Positions 45,999 through 58,200 of a DNA stretch of 64,000 nt are shown piece by piece (within the stretch, counting starts at the first letter, position 1; every line of letters begins with the position of its first letter). This stretch comes from Streptomyces sp. Tue 6430. Lineage in GTDB: Bacteria; Actinomycetota; Actinomycetes; Streptomycetales; Streptomycetaceae. Below the pieces are notes generated by a model. That model made no database searches and was not told the origin of the DNA. It saw nothing but the letters and a program-made list of their open reading frames with translations. Both the position numbers and the translations under genes were made by a program. The stretch is taken from positions 4,526,001 to 4,590,000 of the forward strand of contig JAKGSH010000010.1 in NCBI GenBank assembly GCA_021568835.1, in the 5' to 3' direction.

Positions 45999-46385
45999 GT
46001 GGCAGCAGGACCGTCGCGTCTTCGAAGACGCAGGTTCGGAGGAGTCGGCGCCGGTGTCCTCTTCGGCGGGCTGGCCGCGGTGGTGTCCACCGCCGTGATC
46101 GGAAGGGCCTGGGCCGCTTGCGACATCGGCGGAGGTGCGGCGGCCAACGGCGCGACCCTGCTGTTCCTGGCCCCTCTCCTGTGGATCGCCGCCGCGGTCC
46201 CGTGGGTGATCCTGCACGCCACCCTCGGAAGACGTCACCCCAGGGCTGCCCTGGCCGCCGGGCTCGTCCTCACCCTGTGGTTCACCTGGTTCCTCGTCAC
46301 CTGGCTCGGCCTGCCCGACTCCTACCCCGCTCCGGTGTGCCCGGGCAACGTCCCGCCCTGGTGGCCGGGCTTCATCCCCGCATGA
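45999..46385 (+). CDS. Small membrane protein, unknown
   Basis: About 128 residues. Start at GTG 45999 (GGTGGGGGA five bases upstream); GTG 45981 is possible. After a basic RLRRRRFGG there are three hydrophobic helices: GAGVLFGGLAAVVSTAVIG, ATLLFLAPLLWIAAAVPWVI and AALAAGLVLTLWFTWFLVTW. The C-terminus is Pro/Trp-rich (CPGNVPPWWPGF). One Cys pair (AACD, PVCPG) could be extracytoplasmic. No family recognised. It is the first gene inside the repeat-bounded island. Confidence 0.6.
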   Translation: MAAGPSRLRRRRFGGVGAGVLFGGLAAVVSTAVIGRAWAACDIGGGAAANGATLLFLAPLLWIAAAVPWVILHATLGRRHPRAALAAGLVLTLWFTWFLVTWLGLPDSYPAPVCPGNVPPWWPGFIPA

Positions 46386-46490
46386 TGACGGCGCGGACGC
46401 CGACCCTTGCTGCTTCGCCCGGTCGCTGTCGCCGGGTCCGCAGAAGCGCCGGGACCCGCGGCCGCACACGGTCACGCTCCCGCTCCGTGA

Positions 46491-47113
46491 CTACGGGTAC
46501 GGCTTCTCGCCCCTCGCCGGCATCGTCACGTACTTCTCGATCCGGCGCGCCCGGGTCTCGGGCTTCTTGGCGTCCTGGATCCGGTACAGGATCGCGTAGC
46601 GGTTCTGCCGGTCCAGTGCCTCGAAGAACTCCGCCGCGGCCGGGTCGGCGGTCAGGGCGGCCGTGAGGTCGTCCGGCACCGTGGCGGTCCTCGCGCCGTC
46701 GTAGGCCGCCTCCCAGCGGCCGTCCGCCTTGGCGCGGTCGATCTCGGCCTGCCCCGGCGGACGCATCCGGCCCTGCTCGATCAGGGCGGTCACCTTGTCC
46801 CGGTTGACCTTGGACCACTTGCTGCGCGGCCTGCGCGGGGTGAACCGCTGGAGCCACCACTGGTCGTCGAACTTGGCCTTCTGGCCGTCGATCCAGCCGT
46901 GGCAGAGCGCCACGTCGAGCGCGGCGGCGTGATCCAGCGCGACGATCCCGGGCCCTTCTTGCGCAGCTCGAGCCAGATGCCGGGCGAGACGGCGTGGTTC
47001 TCGCCGAGCCATGCCTCGAGCGCCCCGGCGGATTCGAACGCGACGATCTCCAAGCCCCGAGTCACCCCGGCAGCGAACCACACCCGGCCGGTCCGCATGG
47101 TGCTTTCGGGCAC
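46491..47113 (-). CDS. YdeI/OmpD-associated (bacteriocin-protection) family, apparent frameshift
   Basis: About 207 residues after repair. MRTGRVWFAAGVTRGLEIVA, then GALEAWLGENHAVSPGIWLE and ALDVALCHGWIDGQKAKFDD with the W-rich WWLQRFTPRRPRSKWSKVNR, the YdeI family core. The C-terminal part contains FFEALDRQNRYAILYRIQDA and TRARRIEKYVTM. The frame breaks near 46947-46952: AAGGGCCCGGG should be one C longer, restoring KKGPGIVALDHAAALD. Start GTG 47113 or ATG 47098. YdeI homologues are linked to resistance to antimicrobial peptides in Gram-negatives; the role here is unknown. A decayed piece of a relative occurs at 61012-61062. Confidence 0.8.
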
Positions 47114-47284
47114 GGTTCCGGGCGCGGGATGCCGGTGGGTCTACGTGATCGCTCCTGTCCACGGAACAGGGCAAAGCCCGGACCAAGTTCCCGGCAACTC
47201 TCGGGCGACTGCCCGCACGCCGGCAGGGGTGAGCCTTTGCCGATCCAGCTGTCCGAGGCCGCGGGGCCGTCCTACACTGCTGGC

Positions 47285-47560
47285 GTGACCGCTGCATACG
47301 ACTACGAGGACATGCACCACCTGGTGGACCGGCTCACTCCGACCCAGGTGCGACGCCTGCGCCTGCTCGTCACCCAGGATGAGGAACTGTCCCAGGTTGC
47401 CCAGTCACTGCCGGCAGTCGACGCGAACGAGGCCGAGGAGTCGGTCCCTGCCGGGCTGCTGGCCCTGATCGGCAGCGTGAACGGCCCAGAGGATCTGGCT
47501 GAACGGCACGACGACTACATCCGCGAGCGGATGCGCGAGCGCTTCGGCGACTCGGCGTGA
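47285..47560 (+). CDS. VapB-like antitoxin candidate
   Basis: 91 residues; acidic, with predicted helix LTPTQVRRLRLLVTQDEELS and a basic-acidic C-terminus (LAERHDDYIRERMRERFGDS). It has no clear standard antitoxin DNA-binding motif and is assigned from position: its stop overlaps the GTG of the PIN-domain gene. A TACACT box lies seven bases before the GTG at 47285 with no ribosome site, so the message may be leaderless. Confidence 0.65.
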   Translation: MTAAYDYEDMHHLVDRLTPTQVRRLRLLVTQDEELSQVAQSLPAVDANEAEESVPAGLLALIGSVNGPEDLAERHDDYIRERMRERFGDSA

Positions 47561-47967
47561 TTGCCACGGTCCTGGACACCGGCCCCCTGGCTGCGGCGTT
47601 CAATGCGGCCGACCGGCGTCACCCGGAGTGCGCCTCCCTGCTGACGTCGCTGACCGGCCGCCGTCTGCTGCCCAGCCCGGTCATGACCGAGGTCTGCTGG
47701 CTGCTGGAGCGCTGGCCCCGGGTCGAAGCGGCGTTCCTCGCCGAGGTCGCACGGGGAACATTCGAGCTGGTCCATCTCACTCCCGCCGACCTGACGCGCA
47801 TGGGTGAGCTGGTTCTTCAGTACGCCGACTTCCCGCTCGGCGGGGTCGACGCCTCGGTCATCGCGGTGGCCGAGCGCTTCGGCGTGGATCGGGTAGCCAC
47901 CCTCGACCGGCGGCACTTCAGCGTCGTCAAGACCGCCCACGTCCCCGCGCTGACACTCCTGCCGTAG
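47557..47967 (+). CDS. VapC-like PIN-domain ribonuclease toxin
   Basis: 136 residues. The PIN-domain acidic residues are in place: VLDTGPLAAAFNAADRRHPE (first Asp), TEVCWLLER (Glu), FPLGGVDASVIAVAERFG (Asp) and VATLDRRHFSVVK (Asp). VapC toxins cleave tRNA or rRNA and are held by a bound antitoxin. The GTG at 47557 overlaps the antitoxin stop. It lies inside the repeat-bounded island, where a toxin-antitoxin pair would help the island persist. Confidence 0.85.
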   Translation: MIATVLDTGPLAAAFNAADRRHPECASLLTSLTGRRLLPSPVMTEVCWLLERWPRVEAAFLAEVARGTFELVHLTPADLTRMGELVLQYADFPLGGVDASVIAVAERFGVDRVATLDRRHFSVVKTAHVPALTLLP

Positions 47968-48010
47968 GCCGACCAGCGGTCCGCACCCCTGACGGCAACA
48001 AGCACGGACG

Positions 48011-48208
48011 TCAGGGCACAGCCACGGACGCCAGCGGAGGATGCACGTTCACCTGGACCGGCGCGTACCCGGTCACGATCCTCTTGTAGTCGCCGGGAAG
48101 GGACACCCCCAGCTCGCGCTCCAATGTGGCCCAGTCCGCGACCGGCGACGACGCGGGTCTTGCGGGCCCGAGGACCTCTGTCACGGCGTCTTCGGCGTCA
48201 CGCGTCAT
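48011..48208 (-). pseudogene. N-terminal fragment of a SUKH/SMI1-KNR4 protein
   Basis: 65 residues. WATLERELGVSLPGDYKRIV is the start of the SUKH domain and aligns with WDRLHTELGIQLPADYRAIV of the complete SUKH gene at 61398-62003, as does YAPVQVNV with YAPVHLHG. The domain stops there; the remaining 130 residues are absent. It overlaps the DUF397 gene by 11 bases. Probably a relic of an immunity gene. Confidence 0.65.
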
Positions 48209-48389
48209 TCCGTTCCCGTTCCTTGAGGCCGGATATCAGGGCGCGCAGGCCGGGTGCCGTCGTGGTGAGGACGGTGTCCGGGTCGTCGCTCTCGCGGAGG
48301 TGGACGGTTCCGGTGGGGGCGGCGGCGACGTAGACGCAGTTCGAGCCGTCTCCGCTGAAGGAGGACTTCTGCCAGTTGAGGTCCTGCAT
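48198..48389 (-). CDS. DUF397 small protein, copy 1
   Basis: 63 residues: MQDLNWQKSSFSGDGSNCVY then VHLRESDDPDTVLTTTAPGL and LRALISGLKERE. This is a full DUF397 domain, the small partner found next to WhiJ-type XRE regulators in Streptomyces. ATG at 48389. Its XRE partner upstream (48401-48673) is truncated, so this copy is probably orphaned. Two other copies are at 60666 and 62156. Confidence 0.85.
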   Translation of the reverse strand: MQDLNWQKSSFSGDGSNCVYVAAAPTGTVHLRESDDPDTVLTTTAPGLRALISGLKERERNDA

Positions 48390-48400
48390 GGCTGTTCCTT

Positions 48401-48673
48401 TCACAGGGACTGGATGCGGTGGTGGATGAAGTCGCGTGACTCGGCTGCCGTCAGGGCGCAGGACTCCATGCGGTCGAGCACGGCTCGATACTTGTCCAAC
48501 TGCGCTGCCGCGTCGAGGAACTCGCAGGCGCCATGATGTGAGTCCAGCTGGACGGTGTCGAGTTGGGGGACCGGGCCCTCCGCGTAGTCGAAGGACTGGC
48601 CGGTCGTGGGGAAATCGTTCGTCTCGAAGGGGATCACTCTGATCGTGACGTGGGGCAGTTCGCTCATGTCGAT
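48401..48673 (-). pseudogene. Truncated XRE/DUF5753 regulator (C-terminal third)
   Basis: About 90 codons from IDMSELPHVTIRVIPFETND to RDFIHHRIQSL, aligning with the end of the intact XRE gene at 62362-63249. The HTH and most of the DUF5753 domain are gone. The coding sequence ends sharply at 48673, where the duplicated glgP 3' end begins, so the truncation point is the repeat junction itself. Confidence 0.82.
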
Positions 48674-49008
48674 CCGCCGAACTCGGCACGACCCTCGCCC
48701 TGCGGGTCCGCCTGCGCCTGGGCGACCTCACCCCCGACGACGTCGAGGTCCAGGCCGTCTCCGGCCGCGTCGACGCGGAGGACCGCATCACGGACGGCAC
48801 GGCCGTCCCCCTGAAACCGGTCGGCGGCCCCGACCCCGAGGGCAGCCGGCTCTACGAGGGCCCCCTCTCCCTCGACCGCACGGGCCCGTACGGCTACACG
48901 GTCCGCGTCCTCCCCGACCATCCGCTGATCGCGTCGGGCGCGGAGCTGGGGCTGGTGGCGGTGCCCTCGGAGGAACTGGTGGAGGGGGCGGGGGTGTTGA
49001 TGCGGTAG
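48674..49008 (+). pseudogene. Duplicated glgP 3' fragment
   Basis: 111 codons identical in protein sequence to the end of GlgP (LGTTLALRVRLRLGDLTPDD through EELVEGAGVLMR), with the stop at 49006-49008. It has no start or promoter of its own. The codons at 48722-48728 (CTG GGC GAC) are the commoner Streptomyces forms, where the complete gene has CTC GGT GAT. This copy could be the original chromosomal end and the full gene's end the newer one (inference). Confidence 0.9.
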
Positions 49009-49022
49009 GGGGTCTTCGTCTC

Positions 49023-49058
49023 TTCGTCGCCGGGGCTCGGGGGAGCCCCGGCGACGAA
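49023..49058 (+). terminator. Second copy of the glgP terminator
   Basis: TTCGTCGCCGGGGCT and AGCCCCGGCGACGAA pair around CGGGGG: 15-bp arms, slightly longer than in the first copy. It lies 14 bp after the duplicated glgP stop and insulates the Rhs gene from upstream transcription. Confidence 0.72.
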
Positions 49059-49248
49059 CAACCCGAGTGCTGAGCGGCGTCGCGATACCTGCGCACAGGG
49101 CGAAGCGCGATGCCTGAGTGCTGTTGTTTCGCGATGAATGTGTCGTGATCATTTTCACGGAATGCCGGGACGAGCCGTGAAAATCTTGTGTCGGTGCTGT
49201 GTGATCCTTTAGAAATTCCTCACTTTTGATCTTCGGGTGGGGGATTTC

Positions 49249-52200
49249 GTGCGTCCGGCGCGTTCGCTTGTTGGTGCTGTCGCTTTCGTGCTGGCCGTGT
49301 TGGCCGGGACCGACCAAGTCGCTTTCGCGGCGGGGGGTTCCACGGGTGGAAGCGATGTCGAGGCCCCTGATCAGCGTTGGGGTTCAGCTGCAGGGCGCAG
49401 TCACTCTGCCTATGCGAGCGCTACGGATGCCGCCGCGAAGGGCGGACGTGACGGTGCGCTCACAGGGCGCGGGGAACTGCCCGCCGAACAGAGCGGCAGC
49501 GTCACCCGCCTGCCGACCGTCGCCCGCACCCCCGAGCCCGGGCCCGTCGTCGAGACAGAAGCGCCTGGTGCAGCCGTTCCGCAGGGCTTCGACGCCAGAC
49601 GCAGTAAGGAAGTCGCAGGCGAACGCGCGGAACGCGAGCGGACCTACCGCAACCCGGACGGCACCTACACCACCCGGTTCTATCCGGAGCCCGTCAACTT
49701 CCGTGCGGCGGACGGTAGCTGGAAGCCCATCGACACCACTCTCGTGCCCCGACCCCTATCGGGTCCGAGCACGATGAGTGCGGGTGACGAAGGCTGGGAA
49801 ACGGCGTCGACCGAGACGCAGATCGACTTCGCGGGCACGGCCGATGCCGATCCTGTGGTGCGGATGCAGGTCGCCGAAGACGTTTCGATCGGTTACGGCC
49901 TGGACGACGCCCACCCGGTCATCGGGCGGACTGACGCCAGCACCCTCACCTACGAGAACGCACGCCAGAACGCGGACGTGGAGTTCATCGCGGGCAGTGA
50001 CTCGGTCAAGGAGACGCTGGTTCTCAAGGACGCGAGCGCACCCACCGAGTGGCGCTTTCCCCTTCAGCTCCAGGGACTCACGGCCGGGCTCGACAGCCAC
50101 GGCAATGTGGTGTTCTCCGACGCCGAGGGCAACGTCCGTGCCTGGACTCCGGCCGGCTGGATGGAGGACTCCCATTACGCCCCCGATTCCAACGAGGGCG
50201 CGATCTCCTCGGGCGTCACGTACAGCCTGGCGGTGGAAGAAGGCCGACAGGTCCTGGTGGTCAAGCTGGACAAGGACTGGCTGACCGCTTCCGAGCGAGT
50301 CTTCCCCGTCCGGGTCGACCCGTCGGTGAAGTCCGTCGACGCCACGTCGGGCACGTACGTCGAGTATCCGTACAACACCAATTTCGCCTCGGACACCGTG
50401 CTGAAGGCGGGCACGTACGACGGCGGCAGTCACAAGGCGGCGGCGTTTCTCCGCTTCACCGGCCTGGAGACCAGTCTGAAGAACGCGTGGGTGGTCAGCG
50501 CCAATCTCGCGCTCTACAACACGTGGTCGCAGTCGTGCACCGCCCGTCCGGTGACCGTGCACCCGATCACCTCGAACTGGGCTGAGTCCACCACGTCCAA
50601 GTGGCCCGGCCCTTCGACCGGTTCCTCGCTGGTCTCGAAGAGCTTTGCGCACGGCTGGCGCCCTTCGGGCACGACGACCTGGTCGTGCGGCCCTGCGTGG
50701 GAGACCATCAAGCTGGGCTCGGCGGGACGCAAGTTGGTCGACGACTGGACGCACGGGCGGAAGAACAACTACGGCCTGGCGGTGAAGGCGTCCACCACGG
50801 ACTCCACTGGCTGGAAGCAGTTCGGTTCCGACGACTACCCGAACGGCAAGCCCAGCCTGGACGTCACCTGGACCAAGTACGGCGCTGCCTACTCCCTGGG
50901 AGACTTCACGGCGCCCGTGACGGCCACGACCGAGGGCGTCGAGAAAGTCACGGTCACCAACCAGGGCCAGGAGACCTGGCCCGCAGGAGGCAACTACAAG
51001 CTGCGGTACAACCTGTTCGATTCGGCGGGCAAAGAGATCACCGACAGCGCGAAGATCCGCTGGACGTCGATGCCTCAGGCCATCTCCCCGGGTGAGTCGA
51101 TCACTCTGGACGCGAAGATCGCTCCTCTGACGCCGGCCACGTACACCGTGCAGTGGACGATGGACGACGTCGGAGTCAGCCGCTTCACCACCGCCGGTGT
51201 ACCGGGCCCGGCCGTCAAACTCTCCTCGGTGAACATCCCACCTCAGCTGATCGCCGAGTCCCCGGGCAACGGAGTCACGGTCAATACGCTCACGCCGACT
51301 CTGTGGGCGAAGGGAACGGATGCCGACAAGTACCCGAAGTCCGTCCTTCAGTACACCTTCGAGGTCTGCGAGGTCGAGGGCAGCAATCTGCGCAAGAACT
51401 GCAGGTCGAGTACGCGTAGCAGCCTGGAGCAGTTGGCGGTTCCCTCCGGCTGGCTCTCGTGGGGCAAGACGTACGCCTGGTACGGGTACGCCTACGACGG
51501 TGCCGCCACCTCTGTCCGCCCCGGCGCGGCTCTGCTGACCACGCAGGTGCCACAGCCCGCCGTGACCAGCCACCTCGGCGGCGCGGACGAGGGCAAGGAG
51601 ATCGGCACGCGCGAGGGCAACTACGTCACCGCCGCGACCGACGGGGCGGTGAGCACCGTCGGCCCGGAACTGTCGCTCACCCGTACCTACAACTCCCTGG
51701 ACCCGCGCACCGGCGGCGCGTTCGGCACCGGATGGTCCACGCGCTGGGACATGCAGCTGCGGGAGGAACCTTCCACCTCTTCGGCCCTGGTGACCCTGGC
51801 CGACGGCTCGCAGGTGCGATTCGGCAAGAACGCCAACGGTACGTACACCGGTCCGTCCGGCGGCGCGCTCACCCTCACCCGTCAGCTGACCGACTGGGTG
51901 GTGCGGGAGCGTTCCGGTACCACCTACCGTTTCCTCGCCGGCGGCGTACTGACGAAGATCACGGATGCGGCAGGCCGCGGGCAGACCGTGACCCACGAGA
52001 CCGCGACCGGCGGTCGGGTGAAGAAGGTGACCGATGACCTCTCCGGCCGCTCGCTGACGCTCGGCTGGACCGGTGACCACGTCACCACCGTCACCACCAG
52101 CGCCGTGGATGCCAGTACACCAGGTCTGACCTGGTCATACACCTACACCGGTGATCAGCTCGTCTCGGTGTGCCCACCTACGTCCGCCACCAAGTGCACG

Positions 52201-55200
52201 GTCTACGAGTACGGTGCCGGCTCGGTCTATCGCACCGGCGTCCTCGATTCGGCGCCCACCTCCTACTGGCGTCTCGGTGAGGCCGAGGGCTCCACGGCGG
52301 CCAGCCAGGCAGTCTCGCGCGCGGGTCTGGCTGACGCGGTCCACCGCGACACCGAGCTGGGCGGCGAACCGGCGATCGCCGGAACCACGGACACCTCTGC
52401 CGGCTTCGACGGAGTCGACTCGGTCGTCGAGCTCCCCACGGACACCCTCAAGACGTCTGCGTTCCCGACGATCGAGCTGTGGTTCAAGACGACCACACCC
52501 TCAGGCGTGCTTGCCGGCTTCCACAACGCCGAGGTGGGCGAGAAGCCGGGGTCCTACCGTCCGGTGTTGAACATCGACGCCTCGGGCAAACTGCGCGGTC
52601 AGTTCTTCCTGGCCGGCCGCACCGTCACGCCGATCACTTCGGCGCAGTCCGTCACCGACGGCAACTGGCATCACGCGGTGCTGACCGCAGGCGTCAACAC
52701 CCAGAGCCTGTACCTGGACGGCGTGAGAGTCGGTTCACTGGACGGCGCCCTGGCCGAACAGTCCCTCGAGTACGCGCACCTGGGTGTCGGCTACGGCACC
52801 ACCGGCTGGATGGGCGTGGCCACGAGCGGTTGGTACCACTTCAAGGGGCAGATGGACGAAGCCGCCTTCTACGATCACACTCTGGACCCCGCGACCATTG
52901 CCGAGCACTACGGTGCGCGCGCCGCGATCGGTCAGCTGACGAAGGTCACCCTGCCCTCGGGCCGGGTGCACGCCACGGCCGCCTACGACTCTGCCAGCGG
53001 CCGACTCGCTGAACACACCGACGACAACGGCGGGACATGGAAGGTCTCCGCGCCCGCCTACTCGACAGCTTCGGTCTCCTACGCGGACACCGTCCAGCGC
53101 AGTGGCCCGACAGGCTACTGGCGGCTGGGCGAGCGCAACGGCGCCGAGGCCGTCAGCCCACTCGGAGACGACCTGGCCGGGATCTACCCCGACACCGTCG
53201 GGCTGGGCGCCGCGGGCATCTTCGCCGACGGTGACGACACCGCAGCCAGCTTCACCGGCGACGGCGCGGTCGAGATGCCGGTGGAGTCGTTGGGCACCAA
53301 GACCGCGATGTCGCTGGAACTGTGGTTCAGGACCGAAAGCCAGGGTGTGCTGGTCGTCAACCAGGACGCCGACTTCGGTGACACCCCGACCGGCTGGCGC
53401 CCGATGCTCCTCGTCGACGCCGCCGGAAAGCTGCGCGGACGCTTCTCGGGCACCGGAAGCAGCCTGCTGTCCAAGGAGGCAGTCACCGACAACAAGTGGC
53501 ACCACGTGATGCTCACCGGCAACGCAGGCATGCAGGCACTGTTCGTGGACGGTGAACTGCAGGGCAGCATGGCCACCGGAGTCGTATCGGGCCGCTATCC
53601 CCGTCTCTTCGTCGGTGGGGGTTACGCTTCCGTCAGCTGGGACGAGCAGAACGCCGGCTACCGTAACTTCACCGGTCAGATCGACGAAGTCGCCTTCTAC
53701 GACAAGCCGCTGGTGACCTTCACGCAGACCTCGGGTGTGTGGAAGTACGTTCCCCCGTCCGCAGGCCAGACCGACACCCCGAACGAGCGCATCAGGGCCC
53801 GCCGTGGCCTCATCGCCGGACGCGGTGACCAGTACGTCGGTGTCACCCTCGCGGACGCGCCTGCCGCCTACTGGCGGCTGGGCGAGGCCGAAGGAACCGC
53901 CCTGGGCAGCGAAGTCGGTGGCCCGGGCATGAACGCCACCCTCCGCGCGGATGCCGCCGCCGTTTCGAGACTCGACCAGACAGGCGTGTTCGGCGTCGGC
54001 GACGATCGTTCGGTCAAGCTCGGCAGTGGCGGCACCGTACAGCTCCCCACATCGATCCTGAGTGGAACGACGGACCTGTCCGCCGAGCTGTGGTTCCGTA
54101 CGACTTCCGCGTCGGGCGTCCTTCTCAGCTTCCAGAACGCGGCCGTGGGACAGACGCCCACGTCGGCCAACCCGGTGCTGAACATCGACGCCGCGGGGAA
54201 GCTGCGTGGACGGTTCTACCTGTCCGGTGGCGTTTCCGCCACGCCCGTCACCTCGCCCCAGGCCGTCACCGACGGCGAGTGGCACCACGTCGTCCTGACG
54301 GCGGCGACCACCACCCAGAGCCTCTACCTGGACGGTGTGAAACTGGGCGCCATCGACGGCGCGGTGGCGGACCAGAACCGCGCCTACGTCTCCCTGGGCG
54401 GCGGTTACGCCAACGGCGGCTGGATGGATCAGCCGGCTGGCACCTACTACTTCAACGGCCAGATCGACGAAGCCGCCCTGTACCGCAGCACGCTGACCGC
54501 GGACCAGGTCTCCGCCCACTACCGTGCCCAGGCCGAAGCCGCCGACTCCGGCCTGATCTCCACCGTCACCGTCACCGACCCGAAGCAGCACACCAGCACC
54601 ACCAGCTACGACGCCCTGCGCGGCCAGCGCATCGTCGCGGCGAAGGACGCCACCGGTGCCGTCACGTCGTACGCCTACGACACCGCCGGGAACCTGCACA
54701 CCGTCACCGACCCCAACGGCCACGCCACGGTCACCGGACACGACGCGCGCGGCAACATCGTGTCGACCACGGCGTGCCGGGACGCCGACTCCTGCTGGAC
54801 GAGCTTCGCCTCCTACTACCTCAACGCGAGCGATCCACTGGACCCGCGCAACGACAAGCCGCTGACCCGGCGTGACGCGCGCTCGAGCGACTACAAGGAC
54901 AACCGCTACCGCACCGAGTTCGCCTACAACGCCCTCGGCCTGCCCACAACGGTGACGCGCCCCGACTCCTCGACCGCCACCACGCTGTACACGACGGGAA
55001 CCGAGGCCGCGGTCGGCGGCGGCACGGCCCCTCCGGGCCTCGTGCTCACGCAGACGACGCCGGGCGGCGCCAAGACGTCGTACCGCTACTACGCGAACGG
55101 CGATCTGGCCGAAGCGATCTCACCGTCGGGACTGGTGACCTCGTACAGCTATGACGGGCTGGGCCGGAGGACAGCGGAGAAGCAGGTGTCCGACACCTTC

Positions 55201-58200
55201 CCCGACGGCGTGAGTACCTCCTACACCTACGACGCGGCCTCCCACGTCGTCACCGAGACCGGCGTCGGGGTGAAGAACGAGATCACCGACGTCACCCATA
55301 CGCCCGTCATCACACGCAGCTACGACGAAGACGGCCACCTGCTGTCGGAGTCGACGAAGGACACCACCGGCGGTGACGCCACACGCACCGTCTCCTACCA
55401 CTACGACGAGCACGGCCTGAACGACTCCGTCACCGATGCCGAGCAGAACACCACGCTGCTGGAGCACGACGGACTGGGCCGCGTCACCGGCATGACCGAC
55501 GCCGCGGGTACGCACTTCACCTACACGTTCACTTCGCGCGGGCAGCACGCCACGACGGTTCTGGACGACTGGAGCGGCGACCCGTCCGGCACCACCCGGG
55601 ACCTGACAGTGGTCTCCAACGCCTACGATCCGGCCGGACGGCTGGCCTCCACCACGGACGCCATGGGCGCCACGACCGCCTACACCTACTACGACGACGG
55701 TCTCGCGGCCACCACCACCGGCAAGCAGGTCACCCAGGCCGACGGCACCCGCCACGACATCGTCCTGGAGGCCAACACCTACGACCCGGCCGGCAACCTG
55801 ACCAAGCAGGTCACCGGCGGTGGCACGGCCACCCGGACGTTCACGGTGGACGCCCTGGGCCGCACCCTCACCAGCGTCTTCGACCCTGCCGGTCTCAACC
55901 GGACGGCCATCTACGTCTACGACGCCGACGACCGGGTGAAGGAACAGACGCAGACCATCTCCGGGAACAAGAAGCTCACCACGGCGGCCGAGTACGACGC
56001 AGCCGGAAACGTCACCAGGCAGACCGTCACGGACGGCGGCAGCACGCACATCAGTACCGGCACCTACGACGACCGCGGCCTGCCGCTGACCAGCGTCAGC
56101 CCCCGCGGCAACGTCACCGGCGCCGATCCGACCGCCTACACCACCACCTACCGCTACGACGCGCTGGGCCGCCCGGTCCAGCAGACCGCCCCGGCGGTAC
56201 AGACGGAGGAGAACGGCGCCGCAGCCACCACGTCGAGGCCGACCACCCGCACCGGCTACAACACCTTCGGCGAGGCCACGCACGCCCAGGACACCCGCGG
56301 CAAGGTGACCCGCACCGAGGTCGACCGCCTGGGCCGCACCACCGCGGTCACCCTGCCCGACTACACCCCGCCGGGCACCAGCACGGCCCTGACGGCCACC
56401 GCGCGCACCACGTACACGGCGCTCGGGCAGCCCCGGACGGCGACCGACCCTCTGGGCCGCGTCACCCGCTACGCCTATGACCAGTTCGGCCAGTTGACGG
56501 TCCAGACGGACCCGGCACCCGACGCCGCCGCGGCCATGGCGGCGGAAACCGACTCCGACCTGCTCAACCCCACGAGCCCGGACGGCGGAGGCGTCACCCG
56601 CTACACCTGGACACCGACCGGCCTCCAGCTCTCGGTCACCGACCCGATGGGCGCGCGCACCGAGGCCACGTACGACGAACTGGGCCGCCGGCTGACGACG
56701 ACCGCGATCGAGCGCTACCCCAGCCAGGCCAACCTGGTCAGCCGCTACACCTGGGACGACGCGAGCAACCAGACCGCGTCGACCACACCGGCCAGCATCA
56801 CCACGACGAGCACGTACAACCCGGCCGGCGAGCCGAAGACGGTGACAGACCCGGCCGGAACGACCAGGTTCGACTACGACGGCCTGGGCCGCCGGACGGA
56901 GACGACGGACGCGACCGACCGCCGCACGACGACGGCCTACGACGCCCTCGGCGACGTGACCGCGACGACCGACTACGGCACCGGGACGACAGCACTGCGC
57001 ACGGCGAGCGCCGAGTACGACGCGGAAGGCAACCGCACGGCGGCGATCTCTGCGGGCAGCAAGGCCCGCTCCACCTACGCCTTCGACGCACTGGGCCGCA
57101 TGACGACCCAGGTCGAACCGGTCACCACGACGGCATCGATCACAACGTCACTCGGCTACGACGCCGCGGGCAACCTCACCCGGCTGACGGACGGACGCGG
57201 CAACAAGACCGTCTACACCTTCACCGACTGGGGCTTGCCCGAATCGACGATCGAACCTGCCACCCCCGCCCACCCGGATCCGGCCGACCGCACCTGGACG
57301 ACTGTCTACGACAAGGCCGGCCAGGCGGTGAAGGAACTGCTGCCGGGCGGAGTGCAGCGCGAACGAACCTACGACGGCCTGAGCCGCCTGACGAGAGAGA
57401 CGGGCACGGGCGCGGAGGCCGCGACGACGACCCGCACCCTGGAGTACGACCTGGCCGGGCGCCTGACCGCGGTCGGCACGGCGGACGCCCTGACCCGCAA
57501 CACGTACACCTACAACGACCGTGGCGCGCTGCTGACCGCCGACGGCCCCGGCGGTACCACCAGCTACACCTACAACGCCGACGGCAGCATGACGCAGCGC
57601 ACCACCGAAGCGGGCGCCACCGACTACACCTACGACGCCGCGGGCCGCATGGACGCTGTCCGGGACTCGATCACCGGCAACGACGTCCTGTACGACTTCG
57701 ACCCGGCCGGACGCCCGACCGTCGAGCAGTACGCCACCAGGCCGGCCGGCGCCACGGCGTACACGGTCACTGCCAAGCGCACGTACGGCTATGACGGCCT
57801 GGGCCGTCTCAGCACCGACACCGTCACCTCGGCCGACGCCACGACGACCATTGCCTCGACGACGTACGGATACGACCTCGACGGCAACCTGACGTCCAAG
57901 AGGACGGCGGGTACGGCGGGTGCCGGCACCAACACCTACGCCTACGACCACGCGAACCGCCTGGCGTCATGGACGAAGGACGGAACCACGACGCCGTACG
58001 AGTGGGACGCGGCGGGGAACCGCACCGAGGCCGGATCGACGACGGCGACCTTCGACGCCCGCAACCGTCAGCTGACCGACGGCACGACGACGTACGCCTA
58101 CACGGCACGCGGCACCCTGTCCTCGGTCGACACCGGCAGTGGGAACGTCCGTTCGCTGACTTTCGACGCCTTCGAGCGGAAGATCACCGACGGCGCGACC

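Noticed and set aside
45827..49248. Complete integrative element with integrase
   Set aside because: No tyrosine or serine recombinase, excisionase or replication gene in the interval; only the flanking repeat supports insertion.
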